A stretch of 64,000 nt of DNA from Chiayiivirga flava (GCF_014202825.1 NZ_JACHHP010000001.1:682001-746000), one strand, 5' to 3'; counted from the stretch's first letter, positions 8,539-17,615 are shown. Notes: generated by a model from the sequence alone, not told the origin. Numbers and translations: made by a program.

Positions 8539-9675
8539 ATGCTTTCCCGTCGTCTGGTTCTTGCCGCGTGCATCCTTGCCGCACCCGCCGCGCCGGCGTC
8601 CGCCGAGATCGTGTTCGATGTGATCGGCGGCTCGGAAGTCTCGCTCGAAGGCCTGCTCCAGGCCGACGGCAACTGGTATGACAGCGATGTTGCAGACCTC
8701 AACGGCAGCGGCAACAACGGCGACGACAGCGAATTCGAGCTGCGTCGCGCCGAAGTGGTGGTGAAAGGCAAGGGCCCGGGCAACGTCGAGTGGGTGGTCG
8801 GTTACGACGCCAAGGCCGACAAGTTCCTCGACACCAACGTGCGCTACAAGTGGGGCGCATACACCGGCATCACCGTCGGCCAGGCCAAGCAGCCCAACAG
8901 CCTGGAAGAGCTGACCAGCACGCGCTTCAACGATTTCATCGCCAAGGCCAGCGCCACCAACACCTTCGGCATCGCGCGGCGGCTGGGCGTGCAGCTTGCG
9001 ACCGGCGACGAGAACTGGTCGCTGACGGGCGGCATGTTCGGACGCGAACTCACGCGCAATCTCGCGCACGGCTCGGGCTTCGGTCTGCGCGGCACGTTCG
9101 CGCCGCTCAACCGCCCCGGCAGTTTCCTGCACCTGGGCCTGTCGGCGGTCGATGTCGACACCGACAACGACACCGCGCGTCCGCGCGCCCGTCCGCTGGC
9201 CGACCTCGCCACGGTGCGGCTGGTGGACACCGGCGACATCACCGATGCCGACCGCCAGCGTACGTACGGCGCCGAGGCGGCGTGGGTGTCCGGGCCGGTC
9301 AAGCTGCAGGGCGAATACATGCAGTCCACGATCTCGCGCCTCGCGCATTCGGATTTCAGCGGCGACAGCGCCTACGTCTACGCGCTGTGGAACATCACCG
9401 GCGAAACCTGGACCTACCGCAACGGCCTCATTTCCACCGCGCTGCCGGACAACCCCACCACCGGCCTGTGGCAGGTGGGACTGCGCTACGACACGATCGA
9501 TCTGGACGACGGCTCGGTCCAGGGCGGCGAGATGGACAGCGTCACGCTCGGCGCCAACGTCTACCTGCGCTCGAACTTCAAGCTGGCACTGAACTACGTG
9601 CAGGCGCAGAGCACACGGCGCGGCATCGACGACGATCCGGGCATCGTCGAAGCCCGCGCCCAGCTGCACTGGTAG
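8539..9675 (+). CDS. Phosphate-selective porin of the OprP/OprO family
   Basis: A 378-residue outer-membrane beta-barrel. The signal peptide is LVLAACILAAPAAPASA. Typical family segments follow: EFELRRAEVVVKGKGPGNVEW near the N-terminus, GQAKQPNSLEELTSTRF in the first third, and alternating amphipathic strands ending in an aromatic residue (QLHW), as expected for insertion by the Bam machinery. OprP proteins form trimers that pass phosphate or polyphosphate across the outer membrane. The gene stands directly before pstS on the same strand with a 129-base gap, so it supplies the outer-membrane step for the Pst system. A PhoB half-site lies upstream. Specificity for phosphate over polyphosphate cannot be told from sequence alone. 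Confidence 0.87.
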   Translation: MLSRRLVLAACILAAPAAPASAEIVFDVIGGSEVSLEGLLQADGNWYDSDVADLNGSGNNGDDSEFELRRAEVVVKGKGPGNVEWVVGYDAKADKFLDTNVRYKWGAYTGITVGQAKQPNSLEELTSTRFNDFIAKASATNTFGIARRLGVQLATGDENWSLTGGMFGRELTRNLAHGSGFGLRGTFAPLNRPGSFLHLGLSAVDVDTDNDTARPRARPLADLATVRLVDTGDITDADRQRTYGAEAAWVSGPVKLQGEYMQSTISRLAHSDFSGDSAYVYALWNITGETWTYRNGLISTALPDNPTTGLWQVGLRYDTIDLDDGSVQGGEMDSVTLGANVYLRSNFKLALNYVQAQSTRRGIDDDPGIVEARAQLHW

Positions 9676-9720
9676 CCCCGGCGCACATCCGCACCCGCGC
9701 AGATCCGCCCAGGACGCACG

Positions 9721-9747
9721 CTGTCACACGACTGTCATCGTTGTCAC
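9721..9747 (+). promoter_or_regulatory. Tandem Pho box upstream of pstS
   Basis: CTGTCAC at 9721-9727 and CTGTCAT at 9732-9738 are direct repeats with an 11-base period, the classical PhoB binding arrangement. A third, less well-spaced copy (TTGTCAC) runs 9741-9747. The site lies about 60-80 bases before the pstS start, the expected place for activation under phosphate limitation. Confidence 0.85.
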
Positions 9748-9804
9748 AAATCATGGGCGCATTGGCCGAAACCGCGCCCACCCTTTTGGAACCAGGAGTC
9801 CTCC

Positions 9805-10827
9805 GTGCTCAATTTCCGCATCAAGTCCCGTCTCGCCGTCCTCGCTCTCGCGGCGCTGGCGGGCACCTGTGCACAGGCCGCCGACATCACCGGTGCCGGT
9901 GCGTCGTTCGTGTATCCGGTGATGTCGAAGTGGTCGGCCGACTACAACGGCGCCACCGGCAACAAGGTCAACTACCAGTCGATCGGATCCGGCGGCGGCA
10001 TCGCGCAGATCAAGGCCGCGACGGTGGATTTCGGCTCGTCCGACGCGCCGCTGAGCCCGGACGATCTGTCCGCGGCCGGCCTCGCGCAGTTTCCGTCGGT
10101 GATCGGCGGCGTGGTGCCGGTGGTGAACCTGCCGGGCATCGCGCCGGGCACGCTGAAGTTCGACGGCACCCTGCTCGCCAACATCTTCCTCGGCACGGTC
10201 AAGACCTGGGACGACCCGGCCATTGCCGCGCTCAATCCGGGCGTGACGCTGCCGTCGAGCCGCATCACCGTCGTGCATCGCTCGGACGGTTCCGGCACCA
10301 CGTTCAACTTCGTCAACTACCTCTCGAAGGTGAGCCCGGAGTGGAAATCGAAGGTCGGCGAAGGCACGGCGGTAAAGTGGCCCACCGGCATCGGCGGCAA
10401 GGGCAACGAAGGCGTGGCCGCCTACGTGAAGCAGGTCAAGGGCGGCATCGGCTACGTGGAACTGTCGTACGCGCTGCAGAACAAGATGGGCTATGCGCTG
10501 CTGAAGAACGCCGCGGGCAACTTCGTCGCGCCGAGCGCGGAGAGCTTTGCCGCCGCCGCCGCCAATGCCGACTGGGGCACCGCCAAGGACTTCCATCTCA
10601 TCATCACCGACGCGCCGGGTGCGGGCTCGTGGCCGATCGCGGCGACCAACTTCATCCTCGTGCACAAGCAGCCGAAGGATGCGGCCCGCGCCACCGCCAC
10701 GCGCGAGTTCTTCGCCTGGGTCTACGCCAACGGCGACGCGCAGGCGAAGGCGCTCGACTACGTGCCGCTGCCCGACGAGCTGGTGACGAAGATCGAAGCG
10801 TACTGGGGCGAGAACCTCAAGTTCTGA
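9805..10827 (+). CDS. pstS: Phosphate ABC transporter, periplasmic substrate-binding protein
   Basis: A 340-residue protein starting at the GTG at 9805, with AGGAG seven bases upstream. The signal peptide is LAVLALAALAGTCAQA. The mature protein opens with the PstS signature ITGAGASFVYPVMSKWSADY and contains YQSIGSGGGIAQIKAATVDF, FGSSDAPLS and HRSDGSGTTFNF, the segments that bind the phosphate dianion. It captures phosphate in the periplasm and delivers it to PstCA. It is first in the pst operon, under the tandem Pho box. A UUCG-loop hairpin follows the stop, which would let the pstS message accumulate over the downstream membrane-protein genes. Confidence 0.97.
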   Translation: MLNFRIKSRLAVLALAALAGTCAQAADITGAGASFVYPVMSKWSADYNGATGNKVNYQSIGSGGGIAQIKAATVDFGSSDAPLSPDDLSAAGLAQFPSVIGGVVPVVNLPGIAPGTLKFDGTLLANIFLGTVKTWDDPAIAALNPGVTLPSSRITVVHRSDGSGTTFNFVNYLSKVSPEWKSKVGEGTAVKWPTGIGGKGNEGVAAYVKQVKGGIGYVELSYALQNKMGYALLKNAAGNFVAPSAESFAAAAANADWGTAKDFHLIITDAPGAGSWPIAATNFILVHKQPKDAARATATREFFAWVYANGDAQAKALDYVPLPDELVTKIEAYWGENLKF

Positions 10828-10837
10828 TCGTGCAACG

Positions 10838-10859
10838 GCAGGCGGCTTCGGCCGCCTGC
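10838..10859 (+). terminator. UUCG-capped hairpin after pstS
   Basis: A 9-bp stem (10838-10846 with 10851-10859) is closed by a TTCG tetraloop, 10 bases after the pstS stop. No T-run follows, so partial termination or 3'-end protection is more likely than full termination, as commonly seen between pstS and pstC. Confidence 0.6.
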
Positions 10860-10876
10860 TGCGTTCTGTCACCGAA

Positions 10877-10924
10877 ACCGGCGACAATTGCTGCGCTCGG
10901 ACCGGCGACAATTGCTCTGCTCGA
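10877..10924 (+). repeat. Two tandem 24-bp repeats in the pstS-pstC gap
   Basis: Units at 10877-10900 and 10901-10924 share ACCGGCGACAATTGCT and then differ at only a few positions. They lie between the pstS hairpin and a family A repeat. Confidence 0.75.
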
Positions 10925-10954
10925 CGGAATACGACACCGCTGCATCGGCACCTC

Positions 10955-11054
10955 ACCGTCGCCCCGGCGAAGGCCGGGGCCCAGTGACGTTGCTTCGGCG
11001 GGATGACGCGTAGAGCGAGCGTCACTGGGTCCCGGCGTTCGCCGGGACGACGGG
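10955..11054. repeat. Family A paired palindromic repeat, copy 1 (pstS-pstC)
   Basis: Two inverted arms of about 30 bases face each other across a 40-base centre. Each arm is itself an imperfect hairpin of the CCCCGGCGAAGGCCGGGG / CCCGGCGTTCGCCGGG type. The left arm ends in CCAGTGACGTTGCT and the right arm begins with GTCACTGGG. The same design recurs at 18201-18317 and 20292-20398. This is the REPIN/BIME type of arrangement. Confidence 0.8.
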
Positions 11055-11110
11055 ATTCGCGATACACCCGCACCACCCGCACCATCAAAGCATCCAGACA
11101 AAGATCCCCG

Positions 11111-12085
11111 ATGTCAGCGATCGACGCCCTGCCCCCCATCGTGATCCAGCGCCGCGACCGCCGCGATGCACGCGCCGATCGTGCATTCCGCTGGGCGATG
11201 ACCGGTGCCGGACTGTTCGTGCTGATCGCGCTCGCCGGCGCCGCGCTTTCGATGCTGATCGGCGGCTGGGAGGCGTTCGAGACGTTCGGACTGTCGTTCC
11301 TGACGACCGCCAACTGGGACGTGGGTGCGCGCGAATTCGGCGCGCTGGTGCCGATCTACGGCACGCTCGTGACCGCCGGCATCGCGATGCTGATCGCGGT
11401 GCCGATCAGCTTCGGTATCGCGCTGTTCCTCACCGAAGTGGCGCCGCCGTGGCTGCGCGGGCCGGTGGGCTCGGCGATCGAGCTGCTCGCCGGCATCCCG
11501 TCGATCATCTACGGCATGTGGGGCCTGTTCGTGCTTGCACCGGCGCTGAGCGAACACGTCTACCCCTACATCAACGACTACCTCGGCGAGATTCCGTGGC
11601 TCGGCCCGCTGTTCCAGGGGCCGCCGCTGGGCATCGGCATGCTGACTGCGGGCCTCGTGCTCGCGATCATGGTGATCCCGTTCATTTCCTCGGTGATGCG
11701 CGAGGTGTTCCTCACCGTGCCGACGCGGCTGAAGGAGTCGGCCTATGCCCTCGGCTCCACCACGTGGGAAGTGGTGTGGGACATCGTGCTTCCCTACACA
11801 CGCTCGGCCGTCATCGGCGGCGTGTTCCTGGGCCTTGGTCGCGCGCTTGGCGAGACGATGGCGGTCACCTTCGTGATCGGCAATGCGTATTCGCTGTCCG
11901 TCGGGCTGCTCGAACCGGGCTCGTCGATCGCCTCCACCATCGCCAACGAGTTCGCCGAAGCCATCGACCCGCTGCACAAGTCCGCGCTGCTGGCGCTGGG
12001 CTTCCTGCTCTTCGTGCTGACCTTCATCGTGCTGGCCGCGGCGCGGCTGATGCTGGCGCAGCTGCAGCGCCGCGAGGGCCGCTGA
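11111..12085 (+). CDS. pstC: Phosphate ABC transporter permease PstC
   Basis: A 324-residue inner-membrane protein from the ATG at 11111. It has about six transmembrane helices, the first being MTGAGLFVLIALAGAALSML. The binding-protein-dependent transport signature for coupling to the ATPase is visible as RLKESAYALGSTTWEVVWDI and the EAA-type loop GRALGETMAVTFVIGNA. It forms the membrane channel with PstA. The stop at 12083-12085 is one base before the pstA GTG, so the two are translationally close. Phosphate-starvation expression comes from the pstS promoter with read-through across the repeat-rich gap. Confidence 0.95.
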   Translation: MSAIDALPPIVIQRRDRRDARADRAFRWAMTGAGLFVLIALAGAALSMLIGGWEAFETFGLSFLTTANWDVGAREFGALVPIYGTLVTAGIAMLIAVPISFGIALFLTEVAPPWLRGPVGSAIELLAGIPSIIYGMWGLFVLAPALSEHVYPYINDYLGEIPWLGPLFQGPPLGIGMLTAGLVLAIMVIPFISSVMREVFLTVPTRLKESAYALGSTTWEVVWDIVLPYTRSAVIGGVFLGLGRALGETMAVTFVIGNAYSLSVGLLEPGSSIASTIANEFAEAIDPLHKSALLALGFLLFVLTFIVLAAARLMLAQLQRREGR

Positions 12086-12086
12086 C

Positions 12087-12968
12087 GTGACCGCAATCGC
12101 ACGCAACTACGCCCGCGAAGACCGCCTCTACCGCCGGCGGCGGTTCCGCAACGGCGTGGCGATGGTGCTGTCGGGCTTTGCCGCGATCTTCGGCGTGCTG
12201 TGGCTGGTGTGGATCCTGTGGACCACGGTCAGCAAGGGCGTGAGCGCGATGGATCTTGCGCTGTTCACCCAGATGACGCCGCCGCCGAACGAGGACGGCG
12301 GCCTGCTCAACGCCTTCGCCGGCAGCCTGATCATCAGCATGCTCGCGATCGCGATCGGCACGCCGATCGGCATCGCCGCCGGCACCTTCCTCGCCGAATA
12401 CGCTGCGCACAGCAGGCTCGGCGGGCTCATCCGCTTCGTCAACGACATCCTGCTGTCCGCGCCGTCGATCGTGCTCGGCCTGTTCGTCTACACCCTCGTG
12501 GTGCTGCAGATGGGGCACTTCTCCGCGCTCGCCGGCGCGATCGCGCTCGCGTTCATCGCGCTGCCGGTGATCGTGCGCACCACGGACGAAATGCTGCGCC
12601 TGGTGCCGGCGCAGATGCGCGAAGCGGCGCTCTCGCTCGGCATCCCGCAGTGGAAGGTGACGCTGCAGGTGCTGCATCGCGCCGCGCGCCCGGGTATCGT
12701 CACCGGCGTGATCCTTGCACTTGCGAGAATTTCCGGCGAAACCGCGCCGCTGCTGTTCACCGCCTACAGCAACCAGTTCTGGAGCACCGATCTGCTCGCG
12801 CCGATGGCGAACGTGCCGATGGTGATCTTCCAGTACGCGATGAGCCCGTACGAATCGTGGAACGCGCTCGCGTGGGCCGGCGCCTTCGTCGTGACCGTGT
12901 TCGTGCTGTTGCTGAGCCTCATCGCCCGCGCCATCCTGCTGCGCAACAAGACTCCGAGCAATGACTGA
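12087..12968 (+). CDS. pstA: Phosphate ABC transporter permease PstA
   Basis: A 293-residue inner-membrane permease starting at the GTG at 12087, one base after the pstC stop. It has about six transmembrane helices. Family features include [20 protein letters not shown], the coupling loop [19 protein letters not shown], and [20 protein letters not shown] near the C-terminus. It pairs with PstC to form the phosphate channel. Its last eight bases overlap the start of pstB, a sign of translational coupling. Confidence 0.95.
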   Translation: MTAIARNYAREDRLYRRRRFRNGVAMVLSGFAAIFGVLWLVWILWTTVSKGVSAMDLALFTQMTPPPNEDGGLLNAFAGSLIISMLAIAIGTPIGIAAGTFLAEYAAHSRLGGLIRFVNDILLSAPSIVLGLFVYTLVVLQMGHFSALAGAIALAFIALPVIVRTTDEMLRLVPAQMREAALSLGIPQWKVTLQVLHRAARPGIVTGVILALARISGETAPLLFTAYSNQFWSTDLLAPMANVPMVIFQYAMSPYESWNALAWAGAFVVTVFVLLLSLIARAILLRNKTPSND

Positions 12969-13788
12969 TCCCAACCCCTCCCCGCGCACACCCGTCTCGC
13001 TCGCCGTCCCGGCCACCGCGGACGCTTCCGACACGCGCGTGAAGCTCGCCGCGCGCGAACTCGCCTTCCACTACGGCGACTTCACCGCGATCAAGAGCAT
13101 CGATCTCGACATCCCCGAGCACCGCGTCACCGCACTGATCGGGCCGTCGGGCTGCGGCAAGTCGACCCTGCTGCGCATCTTCAACCGCATCTATTCGATC
13201 TACCCCGGACAGCGCGCGACAGGCCGCGTGCTGCTCGACGGCGAGAACGTGCTCGATCCGAAATATCCGCTCAACCGCCTGCGCAGCAAGATCGGCATGG
13301 TGTTCCAGAAGCCGGTGCCGTTCCCGATGTCGATCTACGACAACGTGGCCTACGGCATCGGTCACTACGAAAAACTCTCGCGCGCCGACATGGACAACCG
13401 CGTCGAGGCCGCGCTGCGCCAGGGCGCGTTGTGGGACGAGGTCAAGGACAAGCTCAAGAACAATGCGCTCGGCCTGTCCGGCGGTCAGCAGCAGCGCCTG
13501 TGCATCGCACGCGCCATCGCGCTGCGGCCGGAGGTGATGCTGTTCGACGAACCGACCTCCGCGCTCGATCCCATCGCCACCGGCAAGATCGAGCAGCTGA
13601 TCGCCGAGCTCAAGCAGGAATTCACCATCCTCATCGTCACGCACAACATGCAGCAGGCCGCGCGCTGCTCGGACTTCACCGCCTTCATGTACTTGGGCGA
13701 GCTGATCGAACACGGGGCAACGGACACGATTTTCACGCGCCCGGCGAAGCAGCAGACCGAGGACTACATCACCGGTCGCTTCGGCTGA
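12961..13788 (+). CDS. pstB: Phosphate ABC transporter ATP-binding protein PstB
   Basis: A 275-residue ATPase with Walker [10 protein letters not shown], the Q-loop in [16 protein letters not shown], the ABC signature [14 protein letters not shown], Walker [14 protein letters not shown] and the H-loop IVTHNMQQA. It hydrolyses ATP on the cytoplasmic face of PstCA. Length is close to the family norm (about 255-275), with a short unconserved N-terminal lead rich in Pro, Ser and Thr. The ATG at 12961 lies inside the end of pstA. Confidence 0.97.
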   Translation: MTDPNPSPRTPVSLAVPATADASDTRVKLAARELAFHYGDFTAIKSIDLDIPEHRVTALIGPSGCGKSTLLRIFNRIYSIYPGQRATGRVLLDGENVLDPKYPLNRLRSKIGMVFQKPVPFPMSIYDNVAYGIGHYEKLSRADMDNRVEAALRQGALWDEVKDKLKNNALGLSGGQQQRLCIARAIALRPEVMLFDEPTSALDPIATGKIEQLIAELKQEFTILIVTHNMQQAARCSDFTAFMYLGELIEHGATDTIFTRPAKQQTEDYITGRFG

Positions 13789-13819
13789 CCGCCGATCGCG
13801 CCGCCCAGGACCCAGGCCC

Positions 13820-14530
13820 ATGCACAACCAACCGCACAACCACATCGTCAAGAGCTACGACGAGGAGCTGCAGCGGCTCACCGGCGAAATCGTCCGCATG
13901 GGCGAAATCGCGGTGTACCAGCTCGGCGCCGCGATCGACGTGCTCGACCGCCGCGACAGCCGCGCGGCCGAGCGCGTGATCGCCAACGACGACGCCATCG
14001 ACGTGCTCGAACACGACGTCAGCCACGGCGTGCTGCGCCTGCTCGCGCTGCGCCAGCCGATGGCGCGCGACCTGCGCGACGTGCTGGCCGCGCTGCGCAT
14101 TGCAGCTGCCATCGAACGCATCGGCGATTACGCGGCGAATGTCGCCAAGCGCACGATGACGCTCAACATGCACCCGCCGGTGGCACCGGCGCGCGGGCTG
14201 CGCACGCTCGCGGACATCGCGTCGGGCATGGTCAACGACGTGTTGCGCGCCTACCAGGAACGCGACGCCGACCTCGCGCGCGCGGTGCGCGAGCGCGACG
14301 CCGAGCTCGACACGCTGCACACCTCGCTGTTCCGCGAACTGCTCACGTACATGATGGAAGACCCGCGCACCATTTCCAGCTGCGCGCACCTGCTGTTCAT
14401 GGCCAAGAACATCGAACGCATCGGCGACCACGCCACCAACATTGCCGAAAACGTCTGGTTCCTCGTACACGGCGAGGAACTGCAGGGCGAACGCGACAAG
14501 CGCGACGACAGCAGCGCGCCCGCACCCTGA
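13820..14530 (+). CDS. phoU: Phosphate signalling regulator PhoU
   Basis: A 236-residue all-helical protein with two PhoU repeats. Each carries the conserved metal-binding signature: IERIGDYAANVAKR in repeat 1 and NIERIGDHATNIAENVWFLV in repeat 2. PhoU links the transporter to the PhoR-PhoB sensor kinase system and shuts the Pho regulon down when phosphate is plentiful. It lies 31 bases after pstB and ends the pst operon. phoR and phoB are not in the window. Confidence 0.95.
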   Translation: MHNQPHNHIVKSYDEELQRLTGEIVRMGEIAVYQLGAAIDVLDRRDSRAAERVIANDDAIDVLEHDVSHGVLRLLALRQPMARDLRDVLAALRIAAAIERIGDYAANVAKRTMTLNMHPPVAPARGLRTLADIASGMVNDVLRAYQERDADLARAVRERDAELDTLHTSLFRELLTYMMEDPRTISSCAHLLFMAKNIERIGDHATNIAENVWFLVHGEELQGERDKRDDSSAPAP

Positions 14531-14851
14531 ATCGCCCGCTCGGCGGCCGATTGCCGCCGCGCCGAACGTACCGGCCGCGCACGCGGTCGGCGCCGCGTCG
14601 CGTGCTGCGACGCAGCAACGGCTGCAGCCTCTTCGGCAAGCTCGCCCGGTCGCATCCGCGCGACGCATCGCCTCGCGCCCCCACACCGGGCAACGGCGCG
14701 GCAGTACCATCGCGGCGTGCCCACACGCAGCGCTCCGGCCGGGGCGTCGCCAGCGGGCACCGCATCGGCGTGCCGCCGGTGCGGTCCGTCGTCCGCCCGC
14801 CGGGCGGTGTTCCGCGGGCAACGTGCCCGCTCCTTCTCCGGGAGAGAAACC
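14531..14851 (+). other. Intergenic gap between phoU and hvfA
   Basis: There is no convincing gene. A 7-bp hairpin (14541-14547 with 14553-14559) just after phoU may help end the pst transcript but lacks a T-run. The promoter of the hvf operon is expected in this gap; no clear -35/-10 pair or known metal-regulator box was found. Confidence 0.35.
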
Positions 14852-15247
14852 ATGTCGAACAATTTCAAACCGCTCGGTCTTGCCGTCGGCGTCGCGTTCG
14901 TCGGCTCGCTTGCGCTCGCGCAGGCGGCGGGCGCGTCGGCGTTCAGCGTCACGGACCTGCCCTCGGGCTACCAGGTGGGCGAGAAAGGCAAGGAAGGCAG
15001 CTGCGGCGAAGGCAAGTGCGGTGAGGGCAAGTGCGGCGTCGACACACTCGACACCGACAAGAACGGCAGCGTATCGGCCACCGAATTCGCCGCCAGCGGC
15101 AAGGATGCGGCGCACTTCGCCAAGCTCGATGCGGACGCCGACGGCGCCGTCACCCAGACCGAATGGGACAGCGCCAAGGCCGCGATGGAAGGCAAGTGCG
15201 GCGAAGGCAAGTGTGGCGAGGGCAAGTGCGGCGGTGAGAAGAAGTAG
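14852..15247 (+). CDS. hvfA: HvfA-type modified-peptide precursor with two EF-hand loops
   Basis: A 131-residue protein from the ATG at 14852, with GGGAG ten bases upstream. It has a signal peptide-like leader (LGLAVGVAFVGSLALAQAAGA). Residues 48-62 read as one EGSCG and two EGKCG motifs, and residues 113-127 as three more EGKCG motifs. EGKCG is the hallmark of HvfA precursors, in which the cysteines are turned into oxazolone-thioamide pairs that bind copper; this is established for the Haemophilus HvfABC system. Between the clusters are two textbook EF-hand loops: residues 67-78 (D67, D69, N71, G72, E78) and 93-104 (D93, D95, D97, G98, E104). The maturase genes follow directly. Whether the EF loops bind calcium is untested. 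A plain metallothionein is the alternative, made unlikely by the neighbours. Confidence 0.85.
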   Translation: MSNNFKPLGLAVGVAFVGSLALAQAAGASAFSVTDLPSGYQVGEKGKEGSCGEGKCGEGKCGVDTLDTDKNGSVSATEFAASGKDAAHFAKLDADADGAVTQTEWDSAKAAMEGKCGEGKCGEGKCGGEKK

Positions 15248-15292
15248 CGCCGCTGCGATGCGACGCGTACGTCGCGCGTGCGTGCGGCCGCG

Positions 15293-16159
15293 ATGAGCGT
15301 GGTCGCATCGCGATCGCCGGCGCCCGGCGCCGGTCTCGGACTGCGGCGGGCCCTGTGCGGCCCGCTGCAGGACGCGCCGGACGGCGCCATCGATTTTCTC
15401 GAAGTGGCACCGGAGAACTGGATCGGCGTCGGCGGACGGCACGGACGCGCGTTTGCCGTACTGGCCGAACGTTACCCGATCGCCTGCCACGGCCTGTCGC
15501 TCTCGCTCGGCGGGCCCGAACCGCTCGACGAGCCCTTCGTGCACACCCTGCGCGGTTTCCTCGACCGCTACCGCGTGCCCATCTACAGCGAACACCTGAG
15601 CTACTGCAGCGACGACGGCCATCTGTACGACCTCATGCCGATCCCCTTCACGGACGAGGCCGTCACGCACGTGGCCGCGCGCATCCGCCGCACGCAGGAC
15701 ATCCTCGGGCGTCGCATCGCGGTGGAAAACATTTCGTATTACGCGGCGCCCTATCGCGAACTGCGCGAGATCGACTTCGTCAACGCGGTGCTGCGCGAGG
15801 CCGACTGCGACCTGCTGCTCGACGTCAACAACGTCCACGTCAACAGCGTGAATCACGGCTACGACGCCCTCGAATTCCTGCATGCGCTGCCGGCGGCACG
15901 CGTGCGCTGCATCCATGTTGCCGGCCACTACGTCGAGGCGCCGGACCTGCTCGTCGATACCCACGGCGCCGCCGTGGTCGGCCCGGTCTGGGACCTGCTG
16001 GCCGCGGCGTACGCCCACGCAGGCGTGCTGCCGACCCTGCTCGAACGCGATTTCAACCTTCCGCCGCTGCCCGTGCTGCTCGACGAGCTGGGCACCGTGC
16101 GGCGCATCCAGCAGGCCGCGCTTGCGCACGAAACGCAGGTTCGCAGCCATGTCGCCTGA
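15293..16159 (+). CDS. hvfB: HvfB-type multinuclear iron oxidase (DUF692, MNIO) peptide maturase
   Basis: A 288-residue TIM-barrel enzyme of the DUF692 family, read from the ATG at 15293. The expected metal-binding motifs appear in order: [62 protein letters not shown] and [11 protein letters not shown]. Members use a two- or three-iron centre to oxidise peptide cysteines. In HvfABC systems this gives oxazolone and thioamide groups on the EGKCG cysteines. It lies 45 bases after hvfA and overlaps hvfC by 11 bases, so the three form one operon. Close homologues that modify other precursors (BufB, TglH, MbnB) exist, but the EGKCG precursor next door points to HvfB. Confidence 0.88.
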   Translation: MSVVASRSPAPGAGLGLRRALCGPLQDAPDGAIDFLEVAPENWIGVGGRHGRAFAVLAERYPIACHGLSLSLGGPEPLDEPFVHTLRGFLDRYRVPIYSEHLSYCSDDGHLYDLMPIPFTDEAVTHVAARIRRTQDILGRRIAVENISYYAAPYRELREIDFVNAVLREADCDLLLDVNNVHVNSVNHGYDALEFLHALPAARVRCIHVAGHYVEAPDLLVDTHGAAVVGPVWDLLAAAYAHAGVLPTLLERDFNLPPLPVLLDELGTVRRIQQAALAHETQVRSHVA

Positions 16160-16943
16160 CGCCACGCGCGCACCGGCCCGGCTGCATGCGCAGCAGACCG
16201 CGTTTGCCGCACACCTGCGCGATCCGGATGCGGCACCGGCGCCGGACGGCGTCGAAGAACGCCGGCTGCAGGTGTATCGCGAGCTGTTCTACAACAGCAT
16301 CCAGGGCCTGCTCGCGAACAATTTTCCCGTGATCCGCGCGCTGCTCGGCGACACGCGGTGGCACGCGCTGGTGCGTGCCTTCTACCGCGAACACCGCAGC
16401 CGGACGCCGCTGTTCCCGCAGATCGGGCGCGAGTTCGTGCAGTGCCTCGAACACCGCGGGCAGGCCGACACCGACGATCCGCCCTTCCTGGCCGAACTTG
16501 CGCAGCACGAATGGGTGGATGTGGCGCTGTCGCTGGACGAGACCGACCTTGCCGCCATCCCGCACCGGCGCGACGGCGATCTGCTCGACGGCGTGCCGGT
16601 GCCGTCGCCGCTCGCCTGGCCGCTTGCCTACCGCTGGCCCGTGCACCGCATCGGCCCCGCGTTCGCGCCGCGGACGCCACCGGACGCGCCGACCCTGCTG
16701 CTGGTACTGCGTGATCGGACCGATGCCGTGCACTTCAAGCAGATCGATGCGCTCGCGTTCGCACTGCTGCAGGCGCTGCACGACAACGGCGCGCGCCCTC
16801 CCGCGGCGCAGCGCACCGGGCGCGAGCTGCTGCACGCGCTGGCCGACAGCGCGGGGGCCTACGATCGTGCACGGTTCGTGGCGCAGGGTGCAGCACTGCT
16901 GGACCAGCTGCGCGTGCGCGACGCGGTGCTCGGCGCGCTCTGA
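16149..16943 (+). CDS. hvfC: HvfC-type partner protein (DUF2063) for peptide maturation
   Basis: A 264-residue protein whose ATG lies inside the end of hvfB. The N-terminal DUF2063 domain is recognisable from [34 protein letters not shown] and [19 protein letters not shown]. The C-terminal part is a mixed alpha/beta region with [12 protein letters not shown] and a helical end, as in MNIO partner proteins that present the precursor leader to the enzyme. It works with HvfB on the precursor encoded upstream. The DoxX-like membrane protein (HvfD) often found next in such operons is absent here: the next 700 bases are repeats, then rplS on the other strand. Confidence 0.86.
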   Translation: MSPDATRAPARLHAQQTAFAAHLRDPDAAPAPDGVEERRLQVYRELFYNSIQGLLANNFPVIRALLGDTRWHALVRAFYREHRSRTPLFPQIGREFVQCLEHRGQADTDDPPFLAELAQHEWVDVALSLDETDLAAIPHRRDGDLLDGVPVPSPLAWPLAYRWPVHRIGPAFAPRTPPDAPTLLLVLRDRTDAVHFKQIDALAFALLQALHDNGARPPAAQRTGRELLHALADSAGAYDRARFVAQGAALLDQLRVRDAVLGAL

Positions 16944-17610
16944 TCCGGGCGGCGGGTTCGGCAAGTGGTCGATGACGGCGCGTTCGAGGAAAGCCCCACG
17001 AGCCGCCGGCGAAGCGTCCGAAGCATTCGTGTACGCGAAACAAGGATGACCGCAGACTGGGGGAGGGTTTGCCCACAAGCGCCCCCTTCCGGCTGCCGCC
17101 ACCTTCCCCCGCTGCGCGGGAGAAGGACTTCACGACATACTGCGACGCAGAGTGCGACAGCGCGTCGGCGAAGCGCCCGGAGCGTTCGTTTACGCGAAAT
17201 GACGATGACCGCAGGCTGGGGAGGGTTCGTCGACAAGCCCCCCTTGCGGCCGCCGCCACACAGACACCCTTCGTCTCCCACGCGGCGGGGACTCTGTCGC
17301 AGGCCGGAGCGCTTCCCGACACGATCCACCGCCGCCCCGTTGACCCTTTCCTCTCCCGCGCAGCGGGGGAGGATGCCGGCAGGCAGGAGGGGGCATTCCG
17401 CGATCCGCAGCCCAGCTCCCGCCTGCGACACCCCGCACATGCAGGAGAGAATTCTTCGGCGCGGCCGCTCGCCGCGCGCCGCTCGCCGCTAGCCGCCACC
17501 CGCCCGCCGCTCGCCGCCAACCGCAACTCCGGCAACAGTCGCCGCTTCGCGGCGCGGCAAGCGACGGCCACCCGCGCATCGCACCTGCCGCCGGAACGGC
17601 TATCCAGAAA
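16944..17610. repeat. Repeat-rich gap between hvfC and rplS
   Basis: No gene was found. An imperfect direct repeat of about 100 bases occurs at roughly 17000-17101 and 17160-17265; both copies contain GCGAAGCG, TACGCGAAA, GATGACCGCAG and CTGGGGGAGGG-like blocks. Family B palindromes lie at 17102-17126 and 17345-17393. From about 17459 to 17525 runs a degenerate heptamer tract of the CGCTCGC/CGCTAGC type. The base use differs from coding DNA, and open frames across it show no family resemblance. Confidence 0.6.
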
Positions 17611-17615
17611 CGACA

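Noticed and set aside
14852-15247. Metallothionein or simple EF-hand protein
   Set aside because: Cysteines occur only in EGKCG/EGSCG motifs and the gene is followed directly by an MNIO oxidase and a DUF2063 gene, which fits a modified-peptide precursor much better.
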